From positions 8,420,241-8,484,240 of the forward strand of contig CP154955.1 in NCBI GenBank assembly GCA_039621445.1: a DNA stretch of 64,000 bases. The letters run 5' to 3'. Below are positions 31,406 to 43,700 of this stretch, piece by piece. The translations under genes and the position numbers were made by a program. A model generated the notes under the pieces. It did not search any database. It worked only from the letters and a program-made list of their open reading frames with translations, and was not told the origin of the DNA. Position 1 is the stretch's first letter. Each line of letters begins with the position of its first letter. Source of the stretch: Euglena gracilis (lineage: Eukaryota > Euglenida > Euglenophyceae > Euglenales).

Positions 31406-33288
31406 GTAACCTTCGAGGACTCAATTGCAAAGTTTTGAATTTCCAGGCGTGTGTCAATCATTGGATGTGATCCACAGCCATATTTTCCCCGTTGCTTAGA
31501 TATCGTGGCGAGTATTGCGCGGTTCGGATCCCGCTTTTGTGGTGCATTCAGTTGCGAGAAACTCAGAGGCAGGGCTTGCCCTGAGTTCGGGTTCTATCCA
31601 CCCTCGGGTAAGGAGTTCCCTGAGGTGCAGTCTGGGGTTCTGTATCTGAACACTCCAGAACTCCGGCTTGTGCCAACCCGCCCCCCGTTTTCTGAGTATT
31701 GTCAAAATGCCATACTTTTGTTCATTCCCTGCTTCTTTTTTTAAAAGCCAGCTTTTCAGCAAGCACTGTTGTTGTTTTTTTTGGTGAGATATTTCACACA
31801 AGTCCGGTCACGTAACAAACAGAAACCCGGCAGAGCCCATCACGTTCGCCGCTCACCAGCCCCCACCCAATTGCCAGTTTCTGCCCAAACCCCGGCAAAA
31901 GGGACGAAGTGTTTTCCGGCTCGTCTCATTTATTCAGCCCCATGTTTGCCATTCAGACAATCATGCACGAGCCTTTACACGTGTATCCTTGTTGGTGAAT
32001 GACTGGTTTTTTCTCCGCATTTGTCTAAGCGCCTGAAATAGTGGACATGGACCTACACCGTAAGAAGAAGTGAAAGTTCATTTTCCTCTATCGCAAACAA
32101 TAGCATACATTATCTTCTTTTTATTGGATTCTTTCACTAAGCATACAGGTGCATTTTTTTTGTTTTTGTGCACCGTATGTTATATTGCTCCCCCAATAAT
32201 ATTGCGTGTGGGTAACACAAACCAGTCACATGCTTTGGGTACAGTACAAAACTGTTAAAAATCAAAGGATTCCTGCCCACATTTCCCAAAATTTCCATCA
32301 GTTTTGGCACCCTTTCGTCATTACTCGTTACTCCTTACTGGTCGACCGCACAAGGTGAGGTGCGTCCAGAGCCAAAAAGCATTCTTCGGTAGCGAATTTT
32401 TTTTCAAAGAAAACCGGAAACCTTATTGTTATGGGATTCTGGTCGGCGAAAATCCTGATTTGAGCTTATCCCAAAAAAAATTCCATTAATTTTCACAGAA
32501 TGTTGGCCCATGCCTTTTTTTTGCAGTGGGTTTTGGATTCCATCTGTTTGTCGAGGGTATGGCGCTGCTCGATCCGGACGCCACCCTCGCCACTGCGGAG
32601 CTACTCGGCTGGTGACGCACCCGCGGACGCGCATCACCAGACAACCAGTGCCAGAACGCTGGCCAGGGGAACATAGCCAGCCGGCCAGAGGAGCACACCT
32701 CCATCCTGCTCCAGCCTGTCTCTCGCGTCACAAAGTTGGCTGAACACTTCCTGGATGAGGTGTTCATCCAGGGGGTCATTATCAATTATTTGGCCGCTTC
32801 AGCCCCAGACGGGACAAGCTGATTGCGTGTCGCTGGTTCTTCGTTGCTGTATCTGCCAGCGCTTTTGTTCCCAAAGTGGACCAATTTTTGCCAAAATATG
32901 GCCATTTTTTTTATGTTTTTCCTATGAATTTTTCGTTGACTGCGCTTGGACAGGAAGTTTTTTTTGTTAAAGATCTCGCTGGTATTTGTTATTGCCTATC
33001 TTCTAGACACAGTTTCAGAGGAGAGGGATGTCAGCAGGTTTTTCTTTTCTTTTCTTTTCTTTTTTCTCTTTTGGTGGTTGACCCCACAGTTCTGACGAGG
33101 GGATCCCCCCCCCGGTAAATTGTCTTCCCCAGGAAACTGTCCTCTACAAAATCAGGAATAGGAATCTGTCTCCATCCTTTGCACCTCCTGACCTGCCTGC
33201 CAGCTTTGAGGATTTGCATATTTTTAAATTTCCCGAATTGTCGAAACGTCGAAATTCGCAACAAAGAAGGTCGCTTTTTAACCCCTGA
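31308..33288 (+). CDS. Gene Y: protein of unknown function, 6 exons
   Basis: Predicted join 31308-31405, 31447-31521, 32302-32354, 32527-32602, 32690-32759, 33133-33288; 528 nt, 175 aa. Start MFEIQGLPGWEKHRGGGLVP, 10 nt after a possible trans-splice AG. Middle: LLVTPYWSTAQVGFGFHLFV then EGMALLDPDATLATAEL. C-terminus: basic LSKRRNSQQRRSLFNP. Four introns are GT-AG (the first only 41 nt) and one 87-nt intron is non-conventional. No recognised domain; a weakly hydrophobic stretch around residues 60-85 is too short and polar to call a membrane span. Frame continuity across six exons makes the gene likely, though its function is unknown. Confidence 0.58.
31447..31521 (+). CDS. Gene Y exon 2
   Basis: RVSIIGCDPQPYFPRCLDIV then ASIAR; donor GTTCGG chosen by phase. 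The frame stays open further to about 31740, so a longer exon is possible. Confidence 0.5.
32302..32354 (+). CDS. Gene Y exon 3
   Basis: After TTTCCATCAG; FGTLSSLLVTPYWSTAQ; donor GTGAGG. Confidence 0.52.
32527..32602 (+). CDS. Gene Y exon 4
   Basis: After TTTTTTTGCAG; GFGFHLFVEGMALLDPDATL then ATAEL. Strong coding bias. Confidence 0.6.
32603..32689 (+). other. Small predicted non-conventional intron of gene Y (87 nt)
   Basis: 5' CGGCTGG pairs perfectly with 3' CCAGCCG. Unspliced, the frame stops at once (TGG TGA). Confidence 0.55.
32690..32759 (+). CDS. Gene Y exon 5
   Basis: EHTSILLQPVSRVTKLAEHF LDE; donor GTGTTC. Confidence 0.6.
33133..33288 (+). CDS. Gene Y exon 6 (terminal)
   Basis: After GTCTTCCCCAG; ETVLYKIRNRNLSPSFAPPD and LPASFEDLHIFKFPELSK, ending NP-TGA. 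Confidence 0.62.
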   Translation, partial: ETVLYKIRNRNLSPSFAPPDLPASFEDLHIFKFPELSKRRNSQQRRSLFNP

Positions 33289-34601
33289 GTCCAAGAGCCT
33301 GAGCGCTGACTTGTCACGTTAGGAAGTTGTCACATGGGCTCACGTTTGGGGACAGCCGCCCTGGGTTGCAAATGAGTTTTCCAACGGTGGGGTGTCCATG
33401 GGTGTGGTTGGAGACTGCAGTCGGCTTCAAACAAGGGGCATTTTTTTGGGGTAAATTTCAAAGATTTAAGGTGATGAATGCATTTTTTTTACTGGCATCG
33501 CTGGAACATTGCCCATCCGAAACAAATGGGGTTCTCGACTTCGATTTTTATTTTGGACCCAGTTGGATGCCAGGATGGCCCTTGGACTTCCCTTCGAAAA
33601 CAGGCGCCTTCAAGATTTAAAAATGCCATAACAAACCTTAAAAAAACCTTAGCATTTTTTCCCCGAAGTTGGCTTGCGTCTTCATTTTCTCCTCGAACCT
33701 CTGCAAATTTGCTTGCCTGAAACGTCCAGGAAATTCTCCAGCTTGGCATCCCTACTTTAGTTACAGGTCAGGGTTGCTTTTTAAGGGAGAGGGTTAGCGT
33801 TAGAGGGCTGGACAGGAGGCTTGGGGAGAGGGGAGTCGGTCGCCCCTCCACTCACACATCCCCCCCTTGTCCCTTGTCCTTAACACAGTTGGTCCATGAC
33901 CTCCCCCCGTGTCAACCGCATTTTCCCCGTACCCAAAGTCCGTACCCCGTACCCATTTTCTTTATGTTATAGTGCACATGACACGGCGTTTCCATGACAC
34001 CCCCCCCCGTGTCAACTGCATTTTCCCTGTCTTTTTGGCATGTGAAGGACAAAGGGGAGGGGAATGTAGCACTTTACAGGAAAGACACACCTGGCACCAA
34101 AACGAAGAACAGGAATAAGTGGTTCAGGATATAGCTTCATCTCACCCCCAGGGTGGGCACTTTTTCACGGGTCCAAAACCACCCACCACTTTTTTCGAGA
34201 AAGGTGGTCGAACCGGATACCCAACAAAATCAGACCTGCAGTAATGCTTTACAATTGTCATTTATGCAAACAAAAAATTTTTTTGACCCGAAAATTGACC
34301 TCCGAAGGCCAAAAAGATCCGTCACCGTTCAGCCGTCCGAAATAAAACTCGTCGATCCCGATGGGGCTTCCAGCAGCCTCTTTCCAGCCAGCCCAAATTT
34401 TCCCGCCTTTGAGCTTCCCCCCCCCCCCGCAAGGGTCACTCAGCGACGCCCTGGTCCGAAATATATTTAACACCTGTCGCCCCCGAAGGGGGGGTCAGCT
34501 GGCAACCTTTCTTCCAGCCAGCCTGGCCTTTCGAGCCTCTGACCTGGATTTCCTTCAGCGGCGAGGCCCACGCCCCAGGCGTCCCGTCCCCCTCCCTGCA
34601 G
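33289..34601. other. Spacer between gene Y and dihydropyrimidinase
   Basis: Holds two copies of CCCCGTGTCAACNGCATTTTCCC-like words near 33905 and 34008, facing GACAAGGG-type words, and GCCAGCCC words near 34385-34530. The AG at 34600-34601 after CTCCCTGC looks like a trans-splice acceptor. An open frame at 33327-33620 has no supporting feature. Confidence 0.5.
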
Positions 34602-34619
34602 CCTCCCCGTCCTCCGATT

Positions 34620-34735
34620 ATGGCCGGCGCCGGCCCCGCCCCCCAGCTGCTGCTCGTCCAGGGGGGCGTCGTCGTCAACGAGGACCGCCAGTGGGCGGCG
34701 GACGTGCTGGTCGTCGACGGCCGCGTCGCCGCGGT
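34620..34735 (+). CDS. DPYS: Dihydropyrimidinase exon 1
   Basis: [20 protein letters not shown] then [19 protein letters not shown], the usual first beta strands. Confidence 0.9.
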
Positions 34736-37700
34736 GGGCAAGCCCCGCCCGGCAGGATCAGCCCCCCCCCCCCCAGTAGGATCAGCCCCCCCCTCCCGGT
34801 AGGATCAGCCCCTTCCCCCGGTGGAATCAGCTCCCCCTTGGTAGGATCAGCCCCGCCCGGTAGGATCAGCCCCCCTTCTTGCCGAGAGTCCGCACCCCCA
34901 ACGGGGGGGGGGGGTAGGTCGGGCAGGCGGGTAAAAATTATCAACATCCGTTTTGCTACGTTGTACGTCCGTCGGCTGCAAACCGGCGATCGAAGGCGGG
35001 CAGAATGACAGTTGCTGCCAAAGTTTGGCACACGCGTCCATTCCGGCTCTGCCACGCTGTTTTTCACCGTGTCCTCCGCCTCTCTTGGCCCCCACCCTCC
35101 CATCCCCTTTTTGCCATCGCCGTTCCGCCTGTCGCCCGTGCCCGGCGGGGCTTGGTGGAGGGGCCTGGCCTGCCCGTCCCCCCGGGGGCCCTCGTGGTGG
35201 AGGCTGCGGGCCGGTACGTCCTGCCCGGCGGCATCGACCCGCGTCCAGCCACGGCTTGCTGCCCCTAACTCGGCGTGTTTTTTTTTCCAGGTCGCCCGCA
35301 GCAACAGCCCGCACCTCAGGTTCAGATTTGGCTTGCAAGCGTTTGACTTCTGGCCTATTTTGGTGGGCGGCGGGGGAGAGTTTCGGCCACGAAACGATCG
35401 CTTTGAATATGCCACTGGTGGGGGTGGGGTCATCTCTCGCCCCCCACTCCCTGGACCGGAGCCGCTCCTTTCCAATGTGCTTTTATATCAAACCCTGCTT
35501 TTTGTCAAGTGGAGTGAGAAGCGAATTCAGAATGCCAAATGCTCCTAAATATGTCTTTTTTTCTTTTGATGATGATTATTTTTGACCACCCCCTCCCTAC
35601 CAGGCGGGACGTGTCAGCGTGTCTTTTGCTGTCTGTAATTGTGCAAATTAGACTCTGATTTGCCTGTAGTGAACGGCAATTTGTGTGTGTTGCTGGTCTG
35701 CATTGATCTGCATCAGTGTATGGCATCTGCAGCCTGCGCTGACCCCACACCCATTGCCAGCTCCCTTTTATGGGCACCGTCGCATCCAGGGCCGGAGCCC
35801 TTTTGCTTTGCACGATGTCAGCCCTTTTCAAAATGCTAGGGAAAATCGCTTGAAATACCAACCGATGGGCGATTGCTTCTGCCAGAAAGCTCTTTATACA
35901 CAGTGTGTGTTTTGAGCGACCAGTCGTCTGGTGATTTTTGATTTGTTTTTTTCTTATTTTTCCCCGAAAATCAAGTATATATTTGAGGTTTAAATTGAGG
36001 GAATTTGAATTGAAAAAGGACAATTGTGTGAAATATTTTTTAAAATTCATGGGGGAATATGTAAGCTGCATATTTTCCTTTTTTTACATAATGAAACATT
36101 TGCAAAAAAAAACCGAATGTTTGCATTTTTTGACATATTGTGCTTTTGCAGTTTTCATTTTTTTACGTTGACAGTAGTAGCATAATGAAATATAAGTGCA
36201 CACAAACGGGAAATGTAACCATGTTACTGTGCAAGTTTGCACCCGCTTCTTCCCAGAGACAGAGGTGAAAATTTTGTTCCCAGTCCCTCCAGCAGAAAAT
36301 TGTACAGCCCCGCCAGGTCCTAAAGAGACACACGGCATTTTTTATTAAATTTTTTGCGTTTTTTGCATTTCAGGTGCCTTTTTTGAAAGAATTGAATTTG
36401 AAATTTTGAATTTGAAAAAAAAATATTGAAAAGCAGTACGTAAAGCAAGGCAGTGCACTATCGGGAATAGAACCGCAAGCATTCAGCACGCATAGAAGCA
36501 CATTTCAAATGGACCAGAGCAGCTGCGCCGTTCAAAATTCGCCCTGAGAATTTATTTGTCTGCGGCGTGGTAAGGCTCCCCCTGGCGGGGGCAGACGACT
36601 TCAACGTCGGCACCCAAGCGGCGGTCGCCGGGGGCACCACCCTCACCCCATTGCTTGCTCTGTGTCCGACGGAGCTAACTACGGCGCAAAGCGAGCAGGC
36701 CGCGGTGGCCGGGTTTGGCCGCCCAGCTTCTGAAGCGACAGCTGGTGAACAAATGCAAATGGAAACGGGCCGCAGGACAAACACATTTATGATCAAATGA
36801 GATTGAAAAAGGTTGTAAATTTTGTATTGATTGAAAAATGTAAAATTTTCCTGCATCGTTGTGAATGTGGTCTCCGTCCCCCCCCCCCAGGAAACTTCCC
36901 CCCAGGAAATTGTCATACCTGAAAACGTGTCAAAGTCCCACCTGGAAATTGTCAGGTGGATATGACCCCATTCGATGCACGGGATGGGGGGTGACAGATT
37001 TCTTTCATACAGTTTTGGAGAGTTTTTTTAAAAAAAACTAGAAACTGATCCCTGGGGGGGGCTCGGTCAGCGATGGGATGGCCTCGATGCTGATCGACTT
37101 CGTGATGCCGAAGAAGGGGCAGTCGTTGCTGGAGGCGTTCCGCCAGTGGCAGGCATGGGCCGCGCCGAAGGTGAACTGTGGCCGTGGCCCGCCCCGTCAC
37201 CGAAAACGGCCGGGTGGGTCTCCCGGAAACCCCTTCAGACATGCCCCGGGACTTCTTCATGTTCCCCCTCCCCTGTGCCCATCGAGAGCCATTCCTTTCC
37301 AGATAAGTGTTATTGTGTCCGGTTCCTGTCAAGCATGCCGGGTGACAGCTTAATTTGAGGGGGTGGAATCAAGAGGAAGCTTTGAGCCGTCCTGTGGCCC
37401 GTCTTCCTGGGAATAATCCTCTTTGGTTGGATTGGAGCAGAGATGTTTTTAAGTTTCGTGACCCAGTGGGAGCGGGTGGGTAGGTGGGTGGGTGGGTGGG
37501 TGGGTGGGTCTTGGCAGAGCCCCTCCCCCCTGAAAATGGGATCGGGACCAGGGGGGGGGTACCCCTCCGAAGGTTGGGTTTTCCTATTTTGGACCCTATT
37601 TTGTAATATCCTAAAATCCTATTTTGAAATTTACCCCCAAAAAACAAAAGTGGGTCCTCCGAGCCCCCTCAGGGGTGGGTGGGTTGGTTTGTCCAGACCC

Positions 37701-40700
37701 CTCCCAGGTCCTAAGAAAACTTCCAGACTCGTGAATGGTGTGGCCGGCGCCTTTTCATGGAAGGACAAACTCCAGCAGCAGGATGAAGAAAAACGGAAGG
37801 ACGATGTGTGCGAAGGGTCACGCGCGGGACTATGGCTTTCACGTTGCGGTGACGTGGTGGAGTGCGCAGGTGTGTTCAGTTGGCCTGTTCCCGACCCCCT
37901 ATCCCACGGTGTGCGATCGAAGAGATGCCATGCAAGGGGCGGGAGAGGGGGAGGGGGCAGACCAACACCCCCCACCCGAATTCGCAGAGTATTGAAATGA
38001 TCTTTTTGAATTACAATTTAATTTTAAAATGACCCTTCTTTTGGCTTTTGGCCATTCATTTTGTCAAACCCCTACATGTATTTTGTAAGTTTGGGCCCCG
38101 GGGGGAGGTGGCTGGGGAGGATCCCTAGCTCGGTCTTAGTAGTCTTTAAAAAAATTCCCTACCCCCTGAGGCCTGTTTTAGCATCGCCAGTTAATGTTGC
38201 TTCACACTTGTCTTTCCGTGGCCTCCCCAGGTGGCTGAGGAGATGGGGGTATTGGTGCGCGACCACGGTGTCAGTTCCTTCAAAATGTTTATGGCGTTCA
38301 GGGCAGCGCTGTGGCCAGAAAGGGGGTCCACTCCTCATTCCTGGTCATTTGCCGCTCGCATTCTTTTTCCTGGTTGTGGTGTAATTGCCTTGGAGCTTTG
38401 GTTGGCCAAGGCATTGTCTACAGGTAGCTGGAATGTAGACTGGTTTTCGCCTCAGATTCTCCGCGGAGTGCAGCCAGAAAAATGGCCGAAGTGACCCACC
38501 GGCATGGCACCGGCAGACGGCACTGGTTTTAGGTATGAAACTTCCTCCTCTCGAGGCGGGGCAGAATTTGCATGGGGTGACTGAAAGGACTGCGGCGTGA
38601 CCCTCGGGGGGCGGGCGCTGCCATGCGGGCGTACAAGAACGTTCTGATGCTGACGGACGAGGAGCTGTACTGCGCCTTCCAGCGGTGCAAGGAGCTTGGG
38701 GCCATTGCCCAGGTGTTGTTTGGCTCAGCTATCCCGCCCTTCTTTTGTTGTGCCGGAGAACTCTGGTGCCCGCCCAGTCCCTGTCAGGGTCCGTTTCTCT
38801 GCAGCTGCCCAACCCACCGCCCAACGCCAACATCCCACGTAAGGTGTTTCCGGGGGCGGTGGCTTGTCAGTCTCCACATGTCAGATGTGATGCATTGGGT
38901 CAATTTGATGGGTTGGGTTTTTCTTTACAGGGGAGGGGGGGGGGCAAATTGTTTCGGGAAACGTTGACCGACCGTCAAACCCGTCTGTGGAATTCAGCCT
39001 GTTCAGCTCTTTCGCCCGATGTTTTCCTCTGCCAGGTTTTCTTTGGAACCACATTTTGATACCCCAGCATGGGGTTTAATAACACAGCCTCCAAGGTGGT
39101 GGGACTCTTTGCATTTCTGAAGAGGCTGGCTTGGCTTGGGGCAGAAGGGCAATGTGTTCCAGCTGCTCCCCCCGTGCGAATCAAAACGTTTGCCCCACAG
39201 TCCCCCCCCCCCGAGCTGTTCCCAAGGGGTGAAGGGAATATATCTTGGCAAATGGGCTTAAAATTGACCTTTTTTTGCGAACATCCAAAGAGTTGCCAAA
39301 AATAAGCTCCTTTGGACTGTCCGAGATTCGCCGTCTTATTTTTGACGAAATTTGCCATGCTGCTCTTCGAATTTATGCGACGTTGGATTGGCCACCTGAT
39401 CTGACACTGTCTTGGCGAAGTTGGTCAGCTGGAGCCGGGGTCCGGACGATTGCTTTCCGTCAAACCGTGCCATGAAGCAGCATTTCTGGAGTTGCACATT
39501 CTGTTTGGAATATTCTTGTATATTTCAGTTTTTTATTCGCAGACATGCATGTTAAGACAGCACAAAAGCTCAAATCCATGAAGGTTTTGTTTTGAGTCTT
39601 GCTTTCATTTTGGTTATTCGTTGTGATTTTGTCAAATTGTCAGGAAAGAAACATATTTTTTTTTGCGCAAAAGTGATGGTGGGAGTGACTACATCACTCC
39701 ATTGTCACCGGTGTGTTCATGTTGCGTTTTCCATGTTCAAAAACGAGAGCACCTCCCCTACCCCAGGTACACGCGGAGAACGGCGACATCGTGGATATCG
39801 GGCAGCGAAAGTGCCTGGAATTAGGCATCACCGGCCCGGAGGGCCACGAGCTCTCAGCCAGGCCTCGACCCCCGAACAGTTTTCGGCCTTGACTGTCCCG
39901 CTCTTACACTGAGTCACCACATCTACGCCTTCCCCGTGGAGAGCTGTCACACCTGTGAAGGTGTCTCACCGTGTCGAGGAGTTGAGGATGTCGAGGAATT
40001 GAGGGTTTCCAGTGGTGGCCATGGATCCGGTGGCAGAGGCAAAAATGGGAAGGTTTCAGCGTTTTCCTTCTCATAATGTCCTCCACTTAACTTTGATTAG
40101 ATTTAGAGCTAGGGCTAGTGTCAGGGTTAGGGTTAGGGTTAGGGTTAGGATTATCCTTCAAAAAAAAGTTCGCAGAAGGGCTAATTAAGCGCAAATGAGG
40201 ACAGGGGGAATGGGATCAATAACTTGAGGCAAGTGCACGGCCCTCTTCTGGGGGGTGACCTGCCGTAGAGGCCGGAGGATGTGGAGGCGGAGGCCACCCA
40301 CCGAGCGATTATGATTGCGGACCAGGTCAACGTACCACTGCAAGCCGCTGTACCTTCCCATCGTGCCTCAGTGGTCATTTCTTCACCTCCCATCAGCTGC
40401 CTTGTCATAATCCATATCCACCCACATCATTCAGTCTAAGCACAGAAATTCACACCAATTTGTGTGTGCGTGTGCGCGTGCGCGCGTGAATGCGAGCGTG
40501 CGTGTGTGCGTCAGTATGTGCGCGCATCTGTGTGTGGTTGGTGGGTGGGTGGGTGTGTGTGTGTGTGTGTTTGCATCCACGCGCTCGTTTGCAGATTTAC
40601 ACCAGTGGGCCAGCACACAGCACGGCACTCTTCGCATTTTGGGTGAAGCCCACCTGCCCGCCACAAACCGACCAAGGAGGAACCAACCATTTTCTGGCCC

Positions 40701-43700
40701 ACCCCCAAAACCGGAGAGCGGGAAGGGGGTTCTGCCTCTTTGCAACTTTGCGACAGCAGCTTGCCCCCTGCTGTACGTGGTCCACGTCATGTCCAAGGCC
40801 GCCGCACAGGTGGTGCGGGACGCCCGGCGGGCCGGCAAGCGGGTGTACGGGGAGCCCATTGCTGCCGGACTGGGGGCTGAGGCTGCATGGTATTGGAGTT
40901 CATTTCCCTCGGGGGGGGGGGGTATTTTGCGCTTCGACTGGCCCCCGGTGGCTTGACTTGATTTGGGGAACGTTTGTGACAATTTCACTGGAAGTATCAC
41001 TGCCGTTGCAAGTCTCAACGCAGCCATTTTTCAGGCAGCCAAAATTCTTTAAAAAAAAATGCAATGGGGATGGTGCATCTTTCGCCAAATCCAATAAGGA
41101 GTCTGAAGACATAGAACCAAGATGAATGACAGTAGACTGGTCTTTGAAGCCACAGGCAGTTTCTTTAAAAAAAATACTTCTTTTCTGAATCTGGGTTAAT
41201 CGGGGTGCCAACTTTTTTGATAATAAATTTTTTTTGGCAAAGTCTTGAAATTATTTTTCAAAACTCTCCCCTTCGCTGCAACTCTTGCGCTGCTGAGTTT
41301 ATCAACTCTTTTCATACTTTTACATAACCCCCCAAATAATAAATCGCCCAAATAATAACCCCCCCAAATAATAAAACCTTCTGAGGACAGACCCAAATAA
41401 TTTACCCCCCCCTCTGAAGGACAAAAAAAATAATCAAAAATTAGCAGAAATGTTGTAAAGAAATCACAAAAATGGATACCCGCCCCCCCCCAGGCAATTG
41501 GCGCCCCCGGGCAATTGTCACCCTTGGCTGTGCCGGCCAATTTGTCACCCCGGGAAATTGTCACCCCCCTCCGTGCTGCCCGATTTGTCCCCCCCCCCCA
41601 CAGAAGATGTTTGTGAACTTTCTTTTCGCGGACACGACTCGATTGATGCTCTATTTCGCTACAACGTGCTGAGAAATGTCACACACCAAATGCTCTGCAC
41701 AATATCACAACCATAGCTGCATTTTTGCGTGTTCACTGGTGTTTCAGATGGTGTTCTTGGTCGTTTGGATTTAACGTGGCCCACATGGCTGGGCAATTTT
41801 TTTTGAAACGACGCCCCCGGGCAATTGTCACCCCTCTCTGTGCTGGCCAAATTGTCACCCCGGGAAATTGTCCCCCCCCTCCGTGCTGCCCGATTTGTCG
41901 CGCGACAATTGCCCGGCGGGGGGGGGGGGTAAGATTGGTGCAGAAAATATGCCAAAAAAGCAGGGGTTTTTGGTTCTATTTTGAATTCGAACTTTTTGAC
42001 CAAATGATAACCCCCCAAATAATAAAAACCCCCCTGGACCCCGACTTCGAGTGTCCAAATAATAAACTGGGGGTTCTTTATTTTTAGGGGGGTTATTTAT
42101 TTACTTGTCAGAATATCATGATTTTTCGTGATCTAAACGTTTTCTGTTGTTTGTGTTTGACAGTGTTTACACTCAAATACGTATTCCTGACACATGCATC
42201 CTCATTGACGACAGATGGCACACACCTCTTTGACTGTTGTTGGCGGGACGCGGCGGCTTATGTAATGTCCCCACCACTGCGACCGGACCCCTGCGTGAAG
42301 CATTTCCTGATGGACCTACTGGCAACCGGTGTGTCTGTGTACAGGCATTTGTGTATGTGTGTGGGTGGGTTTGGATGTGTGCACACGTGCGCCCATGCAC
42401 GCATGGCGTAAGTGTATTGATTTTGCTGTTCGTTCTGTCATTTTTTGACCTTCCTGATTCGTTGGTTACTGATTGGTTTTCTCGGAGTGACTGATTTACT
42501 TTTGACTCCAGATCCCCCCTGTGGAGAGGATGGATCGGCCACAAATGGCCGATGATGGCCATCGGGCAGCGATGATGTCAGGTTTTTTTGAAAGTGGCAG
42601 AATTTTTTTTTGATTTTGAAGACCTTTGGGCCTGAGTTTCCAACGTGACAGGTCCCCCCAGGGGTCTGTAAGCAATGGTCTGATCATGGGTCACGTGTCG
42701 GTGGAGTGCTTTATCAACTGTGCTCACTGGCATTGTGGTGCCATTTGCCTGCTCCACAGGGGACCTGCAGGTCGTGGGGACGGACAACTGCACGTTCAAT
42801 GCTGACCAGAAGGCGATGGGGAAGGATGATTTCACGAAGATTCCCAACGGCGTCAATGGCATCGAGAACCAGGGCTGAATTGCCAACAGGAAAATGGTGC
42901 TTTTTGGCTTATTTTTTTTAATAATCAGAGAAAAAAATGCATTTACTCCTTCCTACCCCACCCCGGTGGCTTTGTCAATCAATCCCTTAATGCTACCCAT
43001 TTTTTATTCGAGCAATTGATGGCAGGCAGAATACAATTCCTGGCAACCAATTTCTTGTGCTTCCCTCCTGCAGCAACTCATTTTCATAATGGGAATCCTT
43101 TGGCCCTAGATACATGTGTTATTAAGAGATAAGTCCAGCCAGTGTCCAGTGTCCAGTGTCCAGCCAACGTTATTTTGAAAACTTTTTTTTTGGTAATTTG
43201 GAAATCACTTGTGAATTGGTCTGGTTATGAAATGCGGTAGAAGGATGTGGATGTCCTGTCCGAATTCACATAAACGTTTGAAGATCCATATCATGTAATA
43301 GGCCAGCGAGTCACTCAGGCAAATCCGTGAGCGGTGAGCGGTGCATATTCAGCGTTGCGGTGACCGGATGGCGGTGGTGTGGACAAACGGGGTGAAGGCC
43401 GGGAAGCTGACACCGCCCAGGCTGAGCCGTAATTGTCGAGGCTTAGATGAATGGATGACTGATGATCCCACCAACCCAACAGAACCACCAACCTGTCATG
43501 ATGAACCCACCCACCCATATGTGCGCGAACACGCACGCACACACGCTCGCACGCACACACACACACACACACATGACACATATGCACACACTTTGTTTTT
43601 TTGTGAACGGGCAGGAATGTGTGTGATGGTATCTTGAATAATGGTTTGTGTGTCATGTTATTACTGATGAATTAGTTATTTTATAATTATGGAAATAATT

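Noticed and set aside
33327-33620. 97-codon forward frame (LSHGLTFGDSRPGLQ...)
   Set aside because: Downstream of the gene Y stop, no splice signals in phase, no recognisable motif; probably UTR or spacer.
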